Part shown: piece by piece, positions 21,587 through 32,334 of the stretch
Numbering within the stretch: the stretch's first letter is position 1
Layout of the letters: every line of letters starts with the position of its first letter
Assembly (NCBI GenBank): GCA_947568835.1
Contig: OX387607.1
Location: 19,123,277-19,187,276, forward strand
Direction of reading: 5' to 3'
DNA: 64,000 nt
Source of the DNA: Protonemura montana
Lineage: Eukaryota > Arthropoda > Insecta > Plecoptera > Nemouridae
Position numbers and translations under genes: made by a program
The notes under the pieces: generated by a model
What the model was told of the DNA's origin: nothing
Databases searched by the model: none
What the model saw: only the letters and a program-made list of their open reading frames with translations

Positions 21587-23503
21587 ATGGCCGCTATTGG
21601 AGAACTTCTCAAGAAACCGAGTGTGGGGTTGAAGATTGTCGAGTTGGTACGTATTTCTGTTTCACTTGATATTGTTTTCAACTTAAATTCATTGTTTGAC
21701 ATTTTGCGAACATTTCAAAGGTTGAAAAAAGTAATTACACAGAAACTCACACAAAAAAAAATATAAACTGTAATTGAAAGCTGAAATTAATTCATGAAGC
21801 CTGTGTTCTGCCACATGAAACAAATTTGACTAACGAAGGTTCAAACAAAAACATGCTAACCAGCAAAACAAAACATTTTCATTTGAAATCTGCGCTCAAA
21901 ACCGTTCTTTTCTTGTTTCACGTTTGATTGAGAGAATATCAAATCTTGAACCTAAACTGAGTTTAAACTAAGTTTAGCCTGATGTTGTTGACGTAGAGTC
22001 TCAGGGCTGGTGAAGGTTAGTTAATTTAGAGATGGTTAATGAACGACAGAGTGCTTCAACTAAGAGCTTCGATAGCTAAACATTCCTGTTACACTCTAAA
22101 TACGAACTGCACATACATAACTCAATTACCCAATTATCGTACCGGCAACAATGTTTACGTTCTCATCAATTCTCATCAAATAAACTAAAATCCTCACAAA
22201 TGTGACATGTCCAAGTAGCTCGATTGGTTAGAGCAACACCCGCGATAGGTGGAGATCGGGGTCCAAGTAGCTCAATTGGTTAGAGCAACACCCGCGACAG
22301 GTGGAGATCGGGGTCCAAGTAGCTCAATTGGTTAGAGCAACACCCGCGACAGGTGGATATCGGGGTCCAAGTAGCTCAATTGGTTAGAGCAACACCCGCG
22401 ACAGGCGGAGATCGGGGTCCAAGTAGCTCAATTGGTTAGAGCAACACCCGCGACAGGTGGAGATCGGGGTCCAAGTAGCTCAATTGGTTAGAGCAACACC
22501 CGCGACAGGCGGAGATCGGGGTCCAAGTAGCTCAATTGGTTAGAGCAACACCCGCGACAGGTGGAGATCGGGGTCCAAGTAGCTCAATTGGTTAGAGCAA
22601 CACCCGCGACAGGTGGAGATCGGGGTTCAAGTAGCTCAATTGGTTAGAGCAACACCCGCGACAGGCGGAGATCGGGGTCCAAGTAGCTCAATTGGTTAGA
22701 GCAACACCCGCGACAGGTGGAGATCGGGGTCCAAGTAGCTCAATTGGTTAGAGCAACACCCGCGACAGGTGGAGATCGGGGTTCGAGTTCCCGCTTAGGC
22801 AACAATATTGCGAGGTTATTGGTGTTCCTATTTTAAATTTGATTTAAATTACAAATGCTTGCAGTAAGCAAAGTGTTTCATTATTAAGAACACAAGGGCA
22901 CCAACTTTTGAGACGTTTATAAGTCAAGGTATTGTTTGTATTGCAGCTGTTCGGCGTGATCAGCATAGCCGTGGTCATCGATGGTTACCCGGTCGCTTTA
23001 ACCTACCCGAAGATAGCGACAATCTATGGGACACAGATAGGCTTTGTCATGATAGGCATGATAATCATCATGAGCTACCTAATGGAAACACCTCTGCACA
23101 AGAGCATCGTGAGTATCAATATCCACTGGTTGGACACAACCTGGCCAACTTAACTTAACCTAACCTAACCTACTATAACCTTACCTAACCTAACCTAACC
23201 TACTATAACCTTGCCTCACTTAACCTAACCTCACAAAACCGAATGTCACTTAATCTTATCTAACTTAGCATACCCCAACCCAGCCGTGAAGTGATCTTGA
23301 GCTAATCGATGACCATGTCCTTCCAGCTAATAACTGTCTCGGGTATTGGAGCTGTAATGTGGATCACCGCCGGGGCTCTGATCATAGACTTCTACGTCGC
23401 GTACTCCATAGTACTCGAAGTCAGACTGGCCGTATCGGGCGCATTCGCCATCATCAACGGCGTCCTATACCTTGTAGACGCAGCGCTCTCTTTCAAGAGC
23501 TAG
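21587..23503 (+). CDS. Snakeskin-like tetraspan membrane protein, copy D
   Basis: Three exons: 21587-21646 (60 nt), 22947-23108 (162 nt), 23327-23503 (177 nt including TAG), 132 aa, all introns phase 0. Donors are GTACGT and GTGAGT; acceptors TTGCAG and TTCCAG. Exon 1 encodes MAAIGELLKKPSVGLKIVEL. Exon 2 contains KIATIYGTQIGFVMIGM and ETPLHK, matching copy C. Exon 3 has helices at AVMWITAGALII and SGAFAIINGVLYLVDAAL. Four membrane helices, short cytosolic ends and the YLVDAAL motif fit Snakeskin-like/MARVEL-like tetraspans. Intron 1 holds an 11-unit tRNA-like array; intron 2 (218 bp) holds AACCT repeats. The most compact and complete copy of the cluster. Confidence 0.87.
22205..22800 (+). repeat. 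tRNA A-box 52-bp array, 11 units, with terminal B box
   Basis: Eleven units (CCAAGTAGCT at 22211 to 22731, 10 x 52 bp). Only the last unit continues into a B-box-like GGGGTTCGAGTTCCCGC (about 22778-22794). It lies in intron 1 of copy D, sense orientation. Confidence 0.9.
23145..23225 (+). repeat. AACCT-rich interstitial tract
   Basis: Imperfect repeats of TAACC/TAACCTAACC with ACTATAACC interruptions in intron 2 of copy D; complement of the TTAGG telomere-type motif. Confidence 0.6.
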
Positions 23504-23737
23504 AGCTCTTGTCACGGCGACCATTTTGTTTTGCCAATTAATCAAATATGCTATGTATTGATTTGATATCTTGCACTAAGTCTGGAAGGTGTTTGTGTGA
23601 GAGAATCTTAAAGATATCAAGCTCAGATCCCGATCAACAAGTCTACTAAATGCAGATAAATGAAGATGTCAAGATTTACATGGTTGGATATGATTAATTT
23701 ATGAAAATAACATCACATAGCATTAGATTATCTTAAT

Positions 23738-23743
23738 AATAAA
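23738..23743 (+). terminator. Candidate poly(A) signal of copy D
   Basis: AATAAA about 235 bp after the copy D stop codon. It is the first canonical hexamer I find on this strand in the 3' region. Confidence 0.4.
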
Positions 23744-23969
23744 ACATTTTTATAGAAATGAAGTTAATTATCAAACATCCCTTTAAAACTTCTCGGTTGA
23801 ATCCTCGACTTGGTCTTGTCATTCCTGATAAGTCCAATAGAAGTCCAATTGTTGTATTACATTGTTTACTGAAATTAGCACCAAATAACGTCGGTCAAAT
23901 TGCGGATTCAAACAGCAAGATTATAAATTCCTTCACATTTTAGTTTTAAACAATTATTTTAGAATCACT

Positions 23970-24764
23970 TTATAAATAACATGACGTCACAGCAAGCAAT
24001 GAAGCTGTCAATGTCACTGGAAAAACCCAAGCAATCGACGAAGCGGACGCGACGGCAATACAAAGTCCAGCATAACGACTTCTATTCCAGACGCCGCCAG
24101 GACACCGTGAAGACATCGGTCCTTCTTCAAACACTTCTCTTCCCCGTATGTTTCCACCGGGACCGTATACACAAGCCAGAATATCCTCACTGTCATTCAT
24201 CGCGTTTTTCCCGGAGGAGCAACCGATTTCAGATGTTTCCGCCCAAACTATTTGCGAAAACCGAGCGGTTCCCAAATCAAACTGATAATTACGTGCTCTT
24301 GATTGTTGAAAAAGCTTGCCCTCGTCAAACCAAGAGTAAAGAAAGTTGTCATCGTCAGCAGATGTTGAAATAGCGACCCCCAAGCTAACTCCGTGGACGG
24401 TATCATTATTACACAAGATGGCGTCTTCTTGTTCACAAGCGTGAAGCCAGTTTCTTGCCAGACGTTGAAGCTGCGGACTCCACGTCACCTCCTTCATGTT
24501 TGATGATGTGTTGGGCAGGTTTTCATGCAAACCCTGGGCAACGAGACTGCGGAACGCATTGTGCGTGTGCAAGATAGACAATTGGTTGTACTTTGAAAGT
24601 TCCACATCATGTAAAACGCACGGAAGTTTGGTGTTTTCACAAGCAAATTGACGCAAGTCGTGCACGTCTTTATCGCAGTTTAAGTAGCAATAAGTTGAGC
24701 CGAGTGTTGATTTCGCACCGATTGCAAATATTAAAGTAATTACTTTAAAACTTATCATTTTCAT
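23970..24764 (-). CDS. Secreted CAP/SCP (antigen-5-like) protein, single exon
   Basis: A 264-residue uninterrupted frame with a signal peptide (residues 1-22). CAP-domain marks: HNAFR at 68-72, W95, ARFSQIVW at 167-174 (CAP1 signature position), ACVYGPGGNIRG at 197-208 (CAP2), and many cysteines as in insect antigen-5/venom-allergen-like proteins. The usual histidine of the CAP1 motif (GHYTQ-type) is arginine (R168). A hydrophobic C-terminal stretch (about 232-263) could be a membrane or GPI-anchor tail, unusual for soluble family members. Start chosen as the first Met giving a signal peptide. Lack of introns may mean a retrocopy or a short-gene lineage. It is convergent with copy D, about 470 bp away. 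Substrate and role are unknown. Confidence 0.85.
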   Translation of the reverse strand: MKMISFKVITLIFAIGAKSTLGSTYCYLNCDKDVHDLRQFACENTKLPCVLHDVELSKYNQLSILHTHNAFRSLVAQGLHENLPNTSSNMKEVTWSPQLQRLARNWLHACEQEDAILCNNDTVHGVSLGVAISTSADDDNFLYSWFDEGKLFQQSRARNYQFDLGTARFSQIVWAETSEIGCSSGKNAMNDSEDILACVYGPGGNIRGREVFEEGPMSSRCPGGVWNRSRYAGLCIAVASASSIAWVFPVTLTASLLAVTSCYL

Positions 24765-25099
24765 GGAGTTTTATCTCAGCTGACAATACAAGAATGTTTC
24801 TTTTCGTGACATCTGAATCACGGTATCTTTGATTACAGCATGAGTCACTTGATCACTGACTAACAACCTGTTGAAATGACACTCAGGATTTTTCAGAAAG
24901 AATGGAACTTATTTGAATAAACCACTGCGATAATGCTTAGTACTAGAAACTGTCGACAAGAGCGCTGCAAGGGTTTGCAAAGTTTAAATTAAATCTTATT
25001 AAATTGCAAACGCTAGTAGGCGCGATGGTGGTGAATTTAACCAATAAGGATATGCAATTGAAAAAATCGTTAAAAAATCGACTTTTAGCTGAATTTTTT
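24765..25099. other. Upstream region of the CAP gene
   Basis: Noncoding; would contain the CAP promoter on the - strand. No clear TATA or other motif recognised. Confidence 0.35.
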
Positions 25100-25345
25100 A
25101 AAAGCATAAAAAATTAAAAAAAAACCGGGTTTAGCTGTATCTTATTGATACGGCCGATATTTAAGCGTGACTACGTTCAACTACCGCGTAGCCACGTAGG
25201 TCAACTACAGTACTGAACGCACTTCACATGCAAGTTTTACATCTCTCTTTATTTGGGTTGTGTTTTCATATCTAATTTACAAGCTGAAGGACTTTACAGA
25301 TTGGGATGGAAGTGTCATCTTGCGATATATATATTTTATTTTGCA
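25100..25345 (-). repeat. Copy of the 11-kb element lacking its 133-bp core
   Basis: The reverse complement matches the left flank (11010-11105) and right flank (12235-12355) of the element at 11010-12360, with the two flanks nearly contiguous here (junction near TTCACATGCAAGTTTTACATC). It contains no 133-bp units. Confidence 0.8.
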
Positions 25346-25680
25346 TTAGTCTAATGACGAGTGCTAAAAACGTCGCCTCCTCTCACGCCTCCAATATTTA
25401 GTTTATCGAAAATAAAAAAAAAAGTACTTTTAGAGAATTATCTGAACTATTGAATGATAATAAATCGCATTCTGTCCTTTGTTTCCTGTAGGCTGTAGGG
25501 CTTGTTACACATTTGCCATTTTGCGTAATTTAACATTGGTCTTATGGAGAGCATTAAAAACGCCAACCCCTCTAACGCCTCCAATATTTAGTTTATCGAA
25601 AATAAAAAAAAGTACTTCTAAAGAATTATCTGAACTATTGAATGATAATAAATCGCATTCTGTACTTAGCTGAAATTTGA
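25345..25680. repeat. Tandem duplication of about 180 bp, 2 copies
   Basis: Two copies share CGCCTCCAATATTTAGTTTATC, an A-run, and GAATTATCTGAACTATTG to AAATCGCATTCTGT. The second copy is slightly diverged. Confidence 0.75.
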
Positions 25681-25860
25681 TAAAACTTTATCTTATCTCA
25701 GAAATTCCTGGTATGAAATAAAAAGAAGATAACTCGGCTTACAGGTAAGCAATATTACTGAGAAACAATCTTCAAAAGTAAATGAACAGTTTTTTGTTGG
25801 ACTCTCATTACAAATTGACACAAACAACCAAGAAGAGCTGTTAACACGCTCTGCTTTTTC

Positions 25861-26247
25861 TAATCAACCCCGCCTTGCTTATCAACCCCGCCTTGCTTAT
25901 CAACCCCACCTTGCTTATCAACCCCGCCTTGCTTATCAACCCCACCTTGCTTATCAACCCCGCCTTGCTTATCAACCCCGCCTTGCTTATCAACCCCGCC
26001 TTGCTTATCAACCCCGCCTTGCTTATCAACCCCACCTTGCTTATCAACCCCGCCTTGCTTATCAACCCCGCCTTGCTTATCAACCCCGCCTTGCTTATCA
26101 AACCCGCCTTGCTTATCAACCCCGCCTTGCTTATCAACCCCGCCTTGCTTATCAACCCCGCCTTGCTTATCAACCCCGCCTTGCTTATCAACCCCGCCTT
26201 GCTTATCAACCCCGCCTTGCTTATCAACCCCGCCTTGCTTATCAACC
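25861..26247 (+). repeat. 18-bp array expanded from inside a 5S-SINE tail
   Basis: About 21 units of CGCCTTGCTTATCAACCC. The unit is the stretch CGCCTTGCTTATCAACCT found once in the tail of every other 5S-SINE copy here. The array runs directly into the remaining tail at 26248. Frames made of repeated ISKAGL or INPALL are artefacts. Confidence 0.92.
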
Positions 26248-26540
26248 TCTCGACAGCATGGATTTGTGGAGGAATCCTGTTGTTCGCGTTGTACCGTCCT
26301 TCAGAAGGGACGTTAAACCGGTGATCCCCTTGGTCTTCGGCAGGAGTAGGCTACGTGCCGACACCGGGTCTTCCCTCCTTCCTTCTAGGTTAGGTTAGGT
26401 TCATCAGCATCATCAATGATTATAATACCCTACCTACTGTGTAAAAATTTTAATACTGTAAAAAAAAACATCATCCGACGCCATTAGACCAGTGCCGCAT
26501 TGCCAGATGTCAAAACAGTGCGTCGTTAAACACCAACAAA
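26248..26540 (+). repeat. 5S-SINE tail
   Basis: From CTCGACAGCATGG through CGTCCTTCAGAAGGG, TTAGGTTAGG and ATCAGCATCATC to GTGCGTCGTTAAACACC, the common 3' end of the family. Confidence 0.85.
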
Positions 26541-26924
26541 TCAAATACTTGCCATCAAAGACTCTTTCCATAAACTAGCCAAATATTTCCCAAACAACTG
26601 GTATATTTTGCTGAGAATATCCGGGGGGCCATGTGGCAAGTGTGACGGCTGTGGACGGGACGTTGGGAAGGGGGGGATGGTGGGGCGTATGAGTATCGAT
26701 CCCGAGACTCCTGGCTACCAGCTGTCTCCAGCTCGACCAATCACAGTAGACTTTACATTTCCAACATAGAATACATTTCAGCCACGTTCATTCATTGCTC
26801 ACGAGTACGTTGACATTTTCTTCGATCGATTCATTCATTGTGTTTAACATGACACTGTTTTGATAGCGAGCAAAGTAGCATTAATCATATGGCGTCGGTG
26901 AATGAGTGGATGATGATGAACCTA
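26541..26924. other. Spacer, possible further tRNA-like SINE relic
   Basis: No gene. On the - strand near 26685-26745 a GGTCGAGCTGG ... GGGATCGATACTC arrangement looks weakly like A and B boxes. Too degraded to call. Confidence 0.3.
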
Positions 26925-28665
26925 AACTAGCCAAGAAGGGAGGAGGAGAAACCCAGTGCCGGCACGTAGCCTACTCCTGTCAAAGACCAAGGGGACCACC
27001 GGCTTAACGTCCCTTCCGAAAGACGGTACAACGCGAACAACAGGATTCCTCCACAAATCCATGCTGCCGAGAGGTTAATAAGCAAGGCGAGTGAAGTTGC
27101 TGTACTAACTTTCATCCCTCCAACCTCTCTCCCGAACAGAACTGGTCATGTGTATGATGGTCACTCATCCAATACCTGACCCAGCGCAGTGTTGCTTAAC
27201 TTTCATCCCTCCAACCTCTCTCCCAAACAGAACTAGTCATGTGTATGATGGTCACCCATCCAATACCTGACACAGCGCAGTGTTGCTTAACTTTCATCCC
27301 TCCAACATCTCTCCCTAACAGAACTGGTCATGTGTATGATGGTAACCCATCCAATACCTGACCCAGCGCAGTGTTGCTTAACTTTCATCCCTCCAACATC
27401 TCTCCCAAACAGAACTGGTCATGTGTATGATGGTCATCCATCCAATACCTGACCCAGCGCAGTGTTGCTTAACTTTCATCCCTCCAACATCTCTCCCAAA
27501 CAGAACTGGTCATGTGTATGATGGTCATCCATCCAATACCTGACCCAGCGCAGTGTTGCTTAACTTTCATCCCTCCAACATCTCTCCCAAACAGAACTGG
27601 TCATGTGTATGATGGTCACCCATCCAATATCTGACCCAGCGCAGTGTTGCTTAACTTTCATCCCTCCAACATCTCTCCCAAACAGAACTGGTCATGTGTA
27701 TGATGGTCATCCATCCAATACCTGACCCAGCGCAGTGTTGCTTAACTTTCATCCCTCCAACCTATCTCCCTAACAGAACTGGTCATGTGTATGATGGTAA
27801 CCCATCCAATACCTGACCCAGCGCAGTGTTGCTTAACTTTCATCCCTCCAACATCTCTCCCTAACAGAACTGGTCATGTGTATGATGGTAACCCATCCAA
27901 TACCTGACCCAGCGCAGTGTTGCTTAACTTTCATCCCTCCAACATCTCTCCCAAACAGAACTGGTCATGTGTATGATGGTCATCCATCCAATACCTGACC
28001 CAGCGCAGTGTTGCTTAACTTTCATCCCTCCAACCTATCTCCCGTACAGAACTTGTCATGTGTATGATGGTCACCCATCTAATACCTGACCCAGTGCAGT
28101 GTTACTTAACTTTCATCCCTCCAACATCTCTCCCAAACAGAACTGGTCATGTTTATGATGGTCACCCATCCAATACCTGACTCAGCGCAGTGTTGCTTAA
28201 CTTTCATCCCTCCAACCTATCTCCCTAACAGAACTGGTCATGTGTATGATGGTAACCCATCCAATACCTAACCCAGCGCAGTGTTGCTTAACTTTCATCC
28301 CTCCAACATCTCTCCCTAACAGAACTGGTCATGTGTATGATGGTAACCCATCCAATACCTGACCCAGCGCAGTGTTACTTAACTTTCATCCCTCCAACAT
28401 CTCTCCCAAACAGAACTGGTCATGTTTATGATGGTCACCCATCCAATACCTGACTCAGCGCTGTGTTGCTTAACTTTCATCCCTCTAACCTCTCTCCCGA
28501 ACAGAACTGGTCATGTTTATGATGGTCACCCATCCAATACCTGACTCAGCGCTGTGTTGCTTAACTTTCATCCCTCCAACCTCTCTACCAAACAGAACTG
28601 GTCATGTGTATGATGGTCACCCATCCAATACCTGATTCAGCGCAGTGTAGCTTAACTTTCAGCCC
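26925..28665 (-). repeat. 5S-derived SINE with 17 tandem 91-bp heads
   Basis: Tail at about 26925-27115, then 17 units of 91 bp (AGTGTTGCTTAAC from about 27189 to 28645, 16 x 91). Variants (GGTAACCC, GGTCATCC, TTTATGATGG) occur in runs, implying repeated multi-unit copying. The 5S 5' end is missing at the right edge. Confidence 0.9.
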
Positions 28666-28909
28666 CCAAGATAAATGCGTATCAAGGTCATATTTTGGTG
28701 AAGATTGACGGGTTTATAAAGATGTCAGACTCCTTGAATCTCTCTTAGCTCATAAATAAATGTTAAGATGTTCATGCGTTCACTTTGACAGTTCTCTGTA
28801 CTAATCGATTGCTTAGATTTTATTTTGACAATCTTCCCATAGAAAGTTGTAGCTTCATAAATCTTCAGATTTCCAATCTTTCAAACCAGACAAACACCCA
28901 GTTTCTTGG

Positions 28910-29300
28910 ATGAAATCTTATTTAAATTGCAAACGCTTGCAATGCGCAGGGTATTTTATTATTGTGAACACTATAACCGTCTCAAAAATTGATGCCCAAA
29001 CGGGGACTCAAAACCCGATCTCCACCTGTCGCGGGTGTTGCTCTAACCAATTGAGCTACTTGGACCTCGATCTCCACCTGTCGCGGGTGTTGCTCTAACC
29101 AATTGAGCTACTTGGACCCCGATCTTCACCTGTCGCGGGTGTTGCTCTAACCAATTGAGCTACTTGGACCCCGATCTCCACCTGTCGTGGGTGTTGCTCT
29201 AACCAATTGAGCTACTTGGACCCCGATCTCCACCTGTCGCGGGTGTTGCTCTAACCAATTGAGTTACTTGGACACTGGCTTTTTGAGACGATTTTAGTGT
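28910..29300 (-). repeat. tRNA-derived SINE with five 52-bp units
   Basis: SINE body (TTGCAAACGCTTGCAATGCGC complement) and inverted-repeat arm at 28910-28995, five tRNA-like units (29053-29261, 4 x 52 bp), then GGACACTGGCTTTTTGAGACG. Same architecture as 1288-2350. Confidence 0.9.
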
Positions 29301-29460
29301 ATTTGTTGAGAATGACGGATCTCCAAGGAGTAGAACCAAGTGGCTGTGAATACTCACAGTCACTCTGATTCTAGTGACGCTATATCACGTCACAACCTGT
29401 CAATCTCGAATAAGTTTAAATTTTGAGACGGTTCTTGTGTTCATAATAATTAAATACCCT
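29300..29460 (+). repeat. SINE-linked module
   Basis: GAATGACGGATCTCC through CTGTGAATACTCACAG and CTAGTGACGCTATATCACGTC to CCTGTCAATCTC. The same module is found beside tRNA-SINE ends at 34460-34565 (inverted) and in part at 53137-53205. Confidence 0.7.
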
Positions 29461-30139
29461 GTTTTTTATTATTACTTAATTGTTATTTGTTTTTCCAGAG
29501 AGAAGCTCACGTGAAAAGAGCACCTGGCATTTGGGCTTCCCATATTCTTTCCGATCTTCAAGCAGAATAAAGCTGCCCTTTACTTCCAGTCCCTAGCGAT
29601 GTCCTGGGCTTGGTGAGTGGAAGGGGAACTAACTAGAGAAGCGAGCGAAGCAAAATCTTCAATTCAAATCATGTGGCAAAGCGCTTGCGCCGATTTAAAC
29701 AAAATTTGCGGACACACTTTTATTTCTATGCTTTTAATGGTTTTATACATATTTAGATTTTGTTGGTACATTTCGAAATTTTGCCACCAATGTGTATCTA
29801 AAACGCATTATAAGTGTATAACTGTGATAAATAAAAATAAAAAATTTAAAAATGAAAGGTTAGAATTTTCCTTTTTTTGCATATCTTTGAAAATATGTAA
29901 AAAAAACTTTCCATTTATAGAAATTTCATAATATTATTCAGTAGTTCAAAGGTCTTTAAGCTCCTAACTGTTTTTCTTTCCCTTTTTATTCACATGTATT
30001 CAATGGGCCAATAGTCCAAGCTGACAATACCTTGATTTCATCTAAAATTATCGCTACGCTCATCAAACATCGCTAGTTAAACTGAATTAGCAAATCCCTG
30101 GAAAGATTGACACGTTGTAACGTTGCAGCTTTTACTCAC
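29461..30139. other. Unassigned, possible short + strand terminal exon
   Basis: A strong acceptor (TTGTTTTTCCAG, ending 29498) is followed by an open frame of about 23 codons starting REAHVKRAPGIWAS and ending DLQAE before TAA. I do not recognise it and no upstream exon is visible, so it is not called as a gene. 29620-30130 holds nothing recognisable. Confidence 0.25.
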
Positions 30140-30215
30140 CAGCAGCGCTGTCAGCATCGGTGGACGCAAACAGCAACAGTGATATCAAAAATCCGAGCAC
30201 GTGATCTAGCGCCAT
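30140..30215 (-). CDS. Orphan signal-peptide exon
   Basis: On the - strand, ATG at 30215 opens MALDHVLGFLISLLLFAS followed by TDADSAA, a good signal peptide, and ends at a strong donor (GTGAGT, complement of 30134-30139) in phase 1. A TGCAG acceptor at 30246-30250 may begin the same exon (5' UTR 30216-30245). The rest of the protein should lie to the left on the - strand. I could not find convincing next exons between 24765 and 30130, and the CAP gene has its own signal peptide and no acceptor. It may be a broken gene or one with distant, diverged exons. Confidence 0.4.
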
Positions 30216-30284
30216 GTTGGATTCCAGCAAGACCACCTCATGAACCTGCATTAAAACACAACCAGTCATAAAATACACTTCAAC

Positions 30285-31285
30285 ACCGAGGTTAAGCAAC
30301 ACTGTGCTGGGCCAGGTATTGGATGGGTGACCATCATACACATGACCAGTTCTGTTCGGGAGAGAGGTTGGAGGGATGAAAGTTAAGCAACACTGCGCTG
30401 GGTCAGGTATTGGATGGGTGACCATCATACACATGACCAGTGCTGTTCGGGAGAGAGGTTGGAGGGATGAAAGTTAAGCAACACTGCGCTGAGTCAGGTA
30501 TTGGATGGGTGACCATCATACACATGACCAGTTCTGTTCGGGAGAGAGGTTGGAGGGATGAAAGTTAAGCAACACTGCGCAGGGTCAGGTATAGAATGGG
30601 TGACCATTATACACATGACCAGTTCTGTTCGGGAGAGAGGTTGGAGGGATGAAAGTTAAGCAACACTGCGCTAAGTCAGGTATTGGATGGGTGACCATCA
30701 TACACATGACCAGTTCTGTTCGGGAGAGAGGTTGGAGGGATGAAAGTTAAGCAACACTGCGCTGGGTCAGGTATTGGATGGCTGACCATCATACACATGA
30801 CCAGTTCTGTTCGGGAGAGAGGTTGGAGGGATGAAAGTTAAGCAACACTGCGCTGGGTCAGATATTAAAAGGGTGACCATCATACACATGACCAGTTCTG
30901 TTTGGGAGAGAGGTTGGAGGGATGAAAGTTAAGCAACACTGCACTCGGTCAGGTATTGGATGGGTGACCATCATACACATGACCAGTTCTGTTTGGGAGA
31001 GAGGTCGGAGGGATGAAAGTTAGTACAGCAACTTCACTCGCCTTGCTTATCAACCTCTCGACAGCATGGATTTGTGGAGGAATCCTGTTGTTCGCGTTGT
31101 ACCGTCCTTCGGAAGGGACGTTAAGCCGGTGATCCCCTTGGTCTTCGATAGGAGTAGGCTACGTGTCGGCACCGGGTTTCCCATTCTCCCTTCTAGGCTA
31201 GGTTAGGATCATCATCATCCACGTATTTACCAGTCCCACATGGCTCGTTGTCAAAACAGTGCGTCGTTAAACACAACAAATAAAA
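30285..31285 (+). repeat. 5S-derived SINE with 8 tandem heads and full tail
   Basis: Eight 91-bp units (30290-31018), then the tail to about 31285 (GTGCGTCGTTAAACACAAC). It begins with CACCGAGGTTAAGCAACAC; the first 40 or so 5S-like positions are missing. Confidence 0.9.
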
Positions 31286-31566
31286 TCGATAAAATTCTAG
31301 TGACCTTGTACCTGATGATAACAGACTGTTAAGTGTTTGATAACGAACGGTTGTCCTGACAAGGTGAGATCGATATCACTGCACTTTATGTTCTGTGAAT
31401 CTTGGGTTCGTTGCCAAGCTGATGACATCGTCATCTTGAAATCGCTTTAAGAAGGCAGTGATTAACAAGATTGCAGTAAGATTGTTAAGCGAAACTTTAG
31501 TCAAAGATCTGGTATCTGCTATAAAACTGTTCATCATTTGTCAGGTCGTGTTATTTTATCTACCAG

Positions 31567-31990
31567 TCAAATCTTAGCTGTCAAATCTTAGCTGTCAAAT
31601 TTTAGCTGTCAAATCTTAGCTGTCAAATCTTAGCTATCAAATCTTAGCTGTCAAATCTTAGCTATCAAATCTTAGCTATCAAATCTTAGCTGTCAAATCT
31701 TAGCTGTCAAATCTTAGCTATCAAATCTTAGCTATCAAATCTTAGCTATCAAATCTTAGCTATCAAATCTTAGCTATCAAATCTTAGCTATCAAATCTTA
31801 GCTATCAAATCTTAGCTGTCAAATCTTAGCTGTCAAATCTTAGCTTTCAAATCTTAGCTGTCAAATCTTAGCTATCAAATCTTAGCTATCAAATCTTAGC
31901 TATCAAATCTTAGCTATTAAATCTTAGCTATCAAATCTTAGCTATCAAATCTTAGCTATCAAATCTAAGCTATCAAATCTTAGCTGTCAA
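31567..31990. repeat. 14-bp minisatellite, about 30 copies
   Basis: Unit TCTTAGCTATCAAA alternating with TCTTAGCTGTCAAA; rare TTTCAAA and TATTAAA variants. Confidence 0.95.
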
Positions 31991-32034
31991 AGTAAGCAAA
32001 TTAATCAAGAGATGAAAAAATGCGATTATGAAAA

Positions 32035-32210
32035 CTATTAATGATGGTTTTTAAACTCATGTCCACTTGATTTATCCTTAGCACGTGTTTTTAGAAAAAC
32101 TATTTGAAATGGGTTTTGAATGCTAAGTAAAGGGCTACTAAATAATTAAGTAGCCCTTTACTTAGAATTCAAAACCCAGTTGAAAGAGTTTTTCTAAAAA
32201 CAATATGAAA
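32035..32210. repeat. Palindromic foldback element
   Basis: TTTTTAGAAAAACTATTTGA ... GGGTTTTGAATGCTAAGTAA at 32090-32140 is mirrored by TTACTTAGAATTCAAAACCC ... TTTTTCTAAAAA at 32159-32200, with almost no loop. The flank ATGATGGTTTTTAAACTCATG is shared with the inverted copy at 37229-37415. Confidence 0.85.
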
Positions 32211-32334
32211 TGCGCTCTTGTTCATTCAACGCAATTCGATTCTAAAAATAGAAATATGTTCGCTCCCGTCATCGAAGTTCACGTGATTACAAAAATCGAT
32301 AAGAGGTAAACTAACTCGGTTTATTTATTTGTGG

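Noticed and set aside
29499-29570. Short + strand exon after a strong acceptor
   Set aside because: Only about 23 codons, no recognisable protein and no upstream exon; acceptor-like sequences are common.
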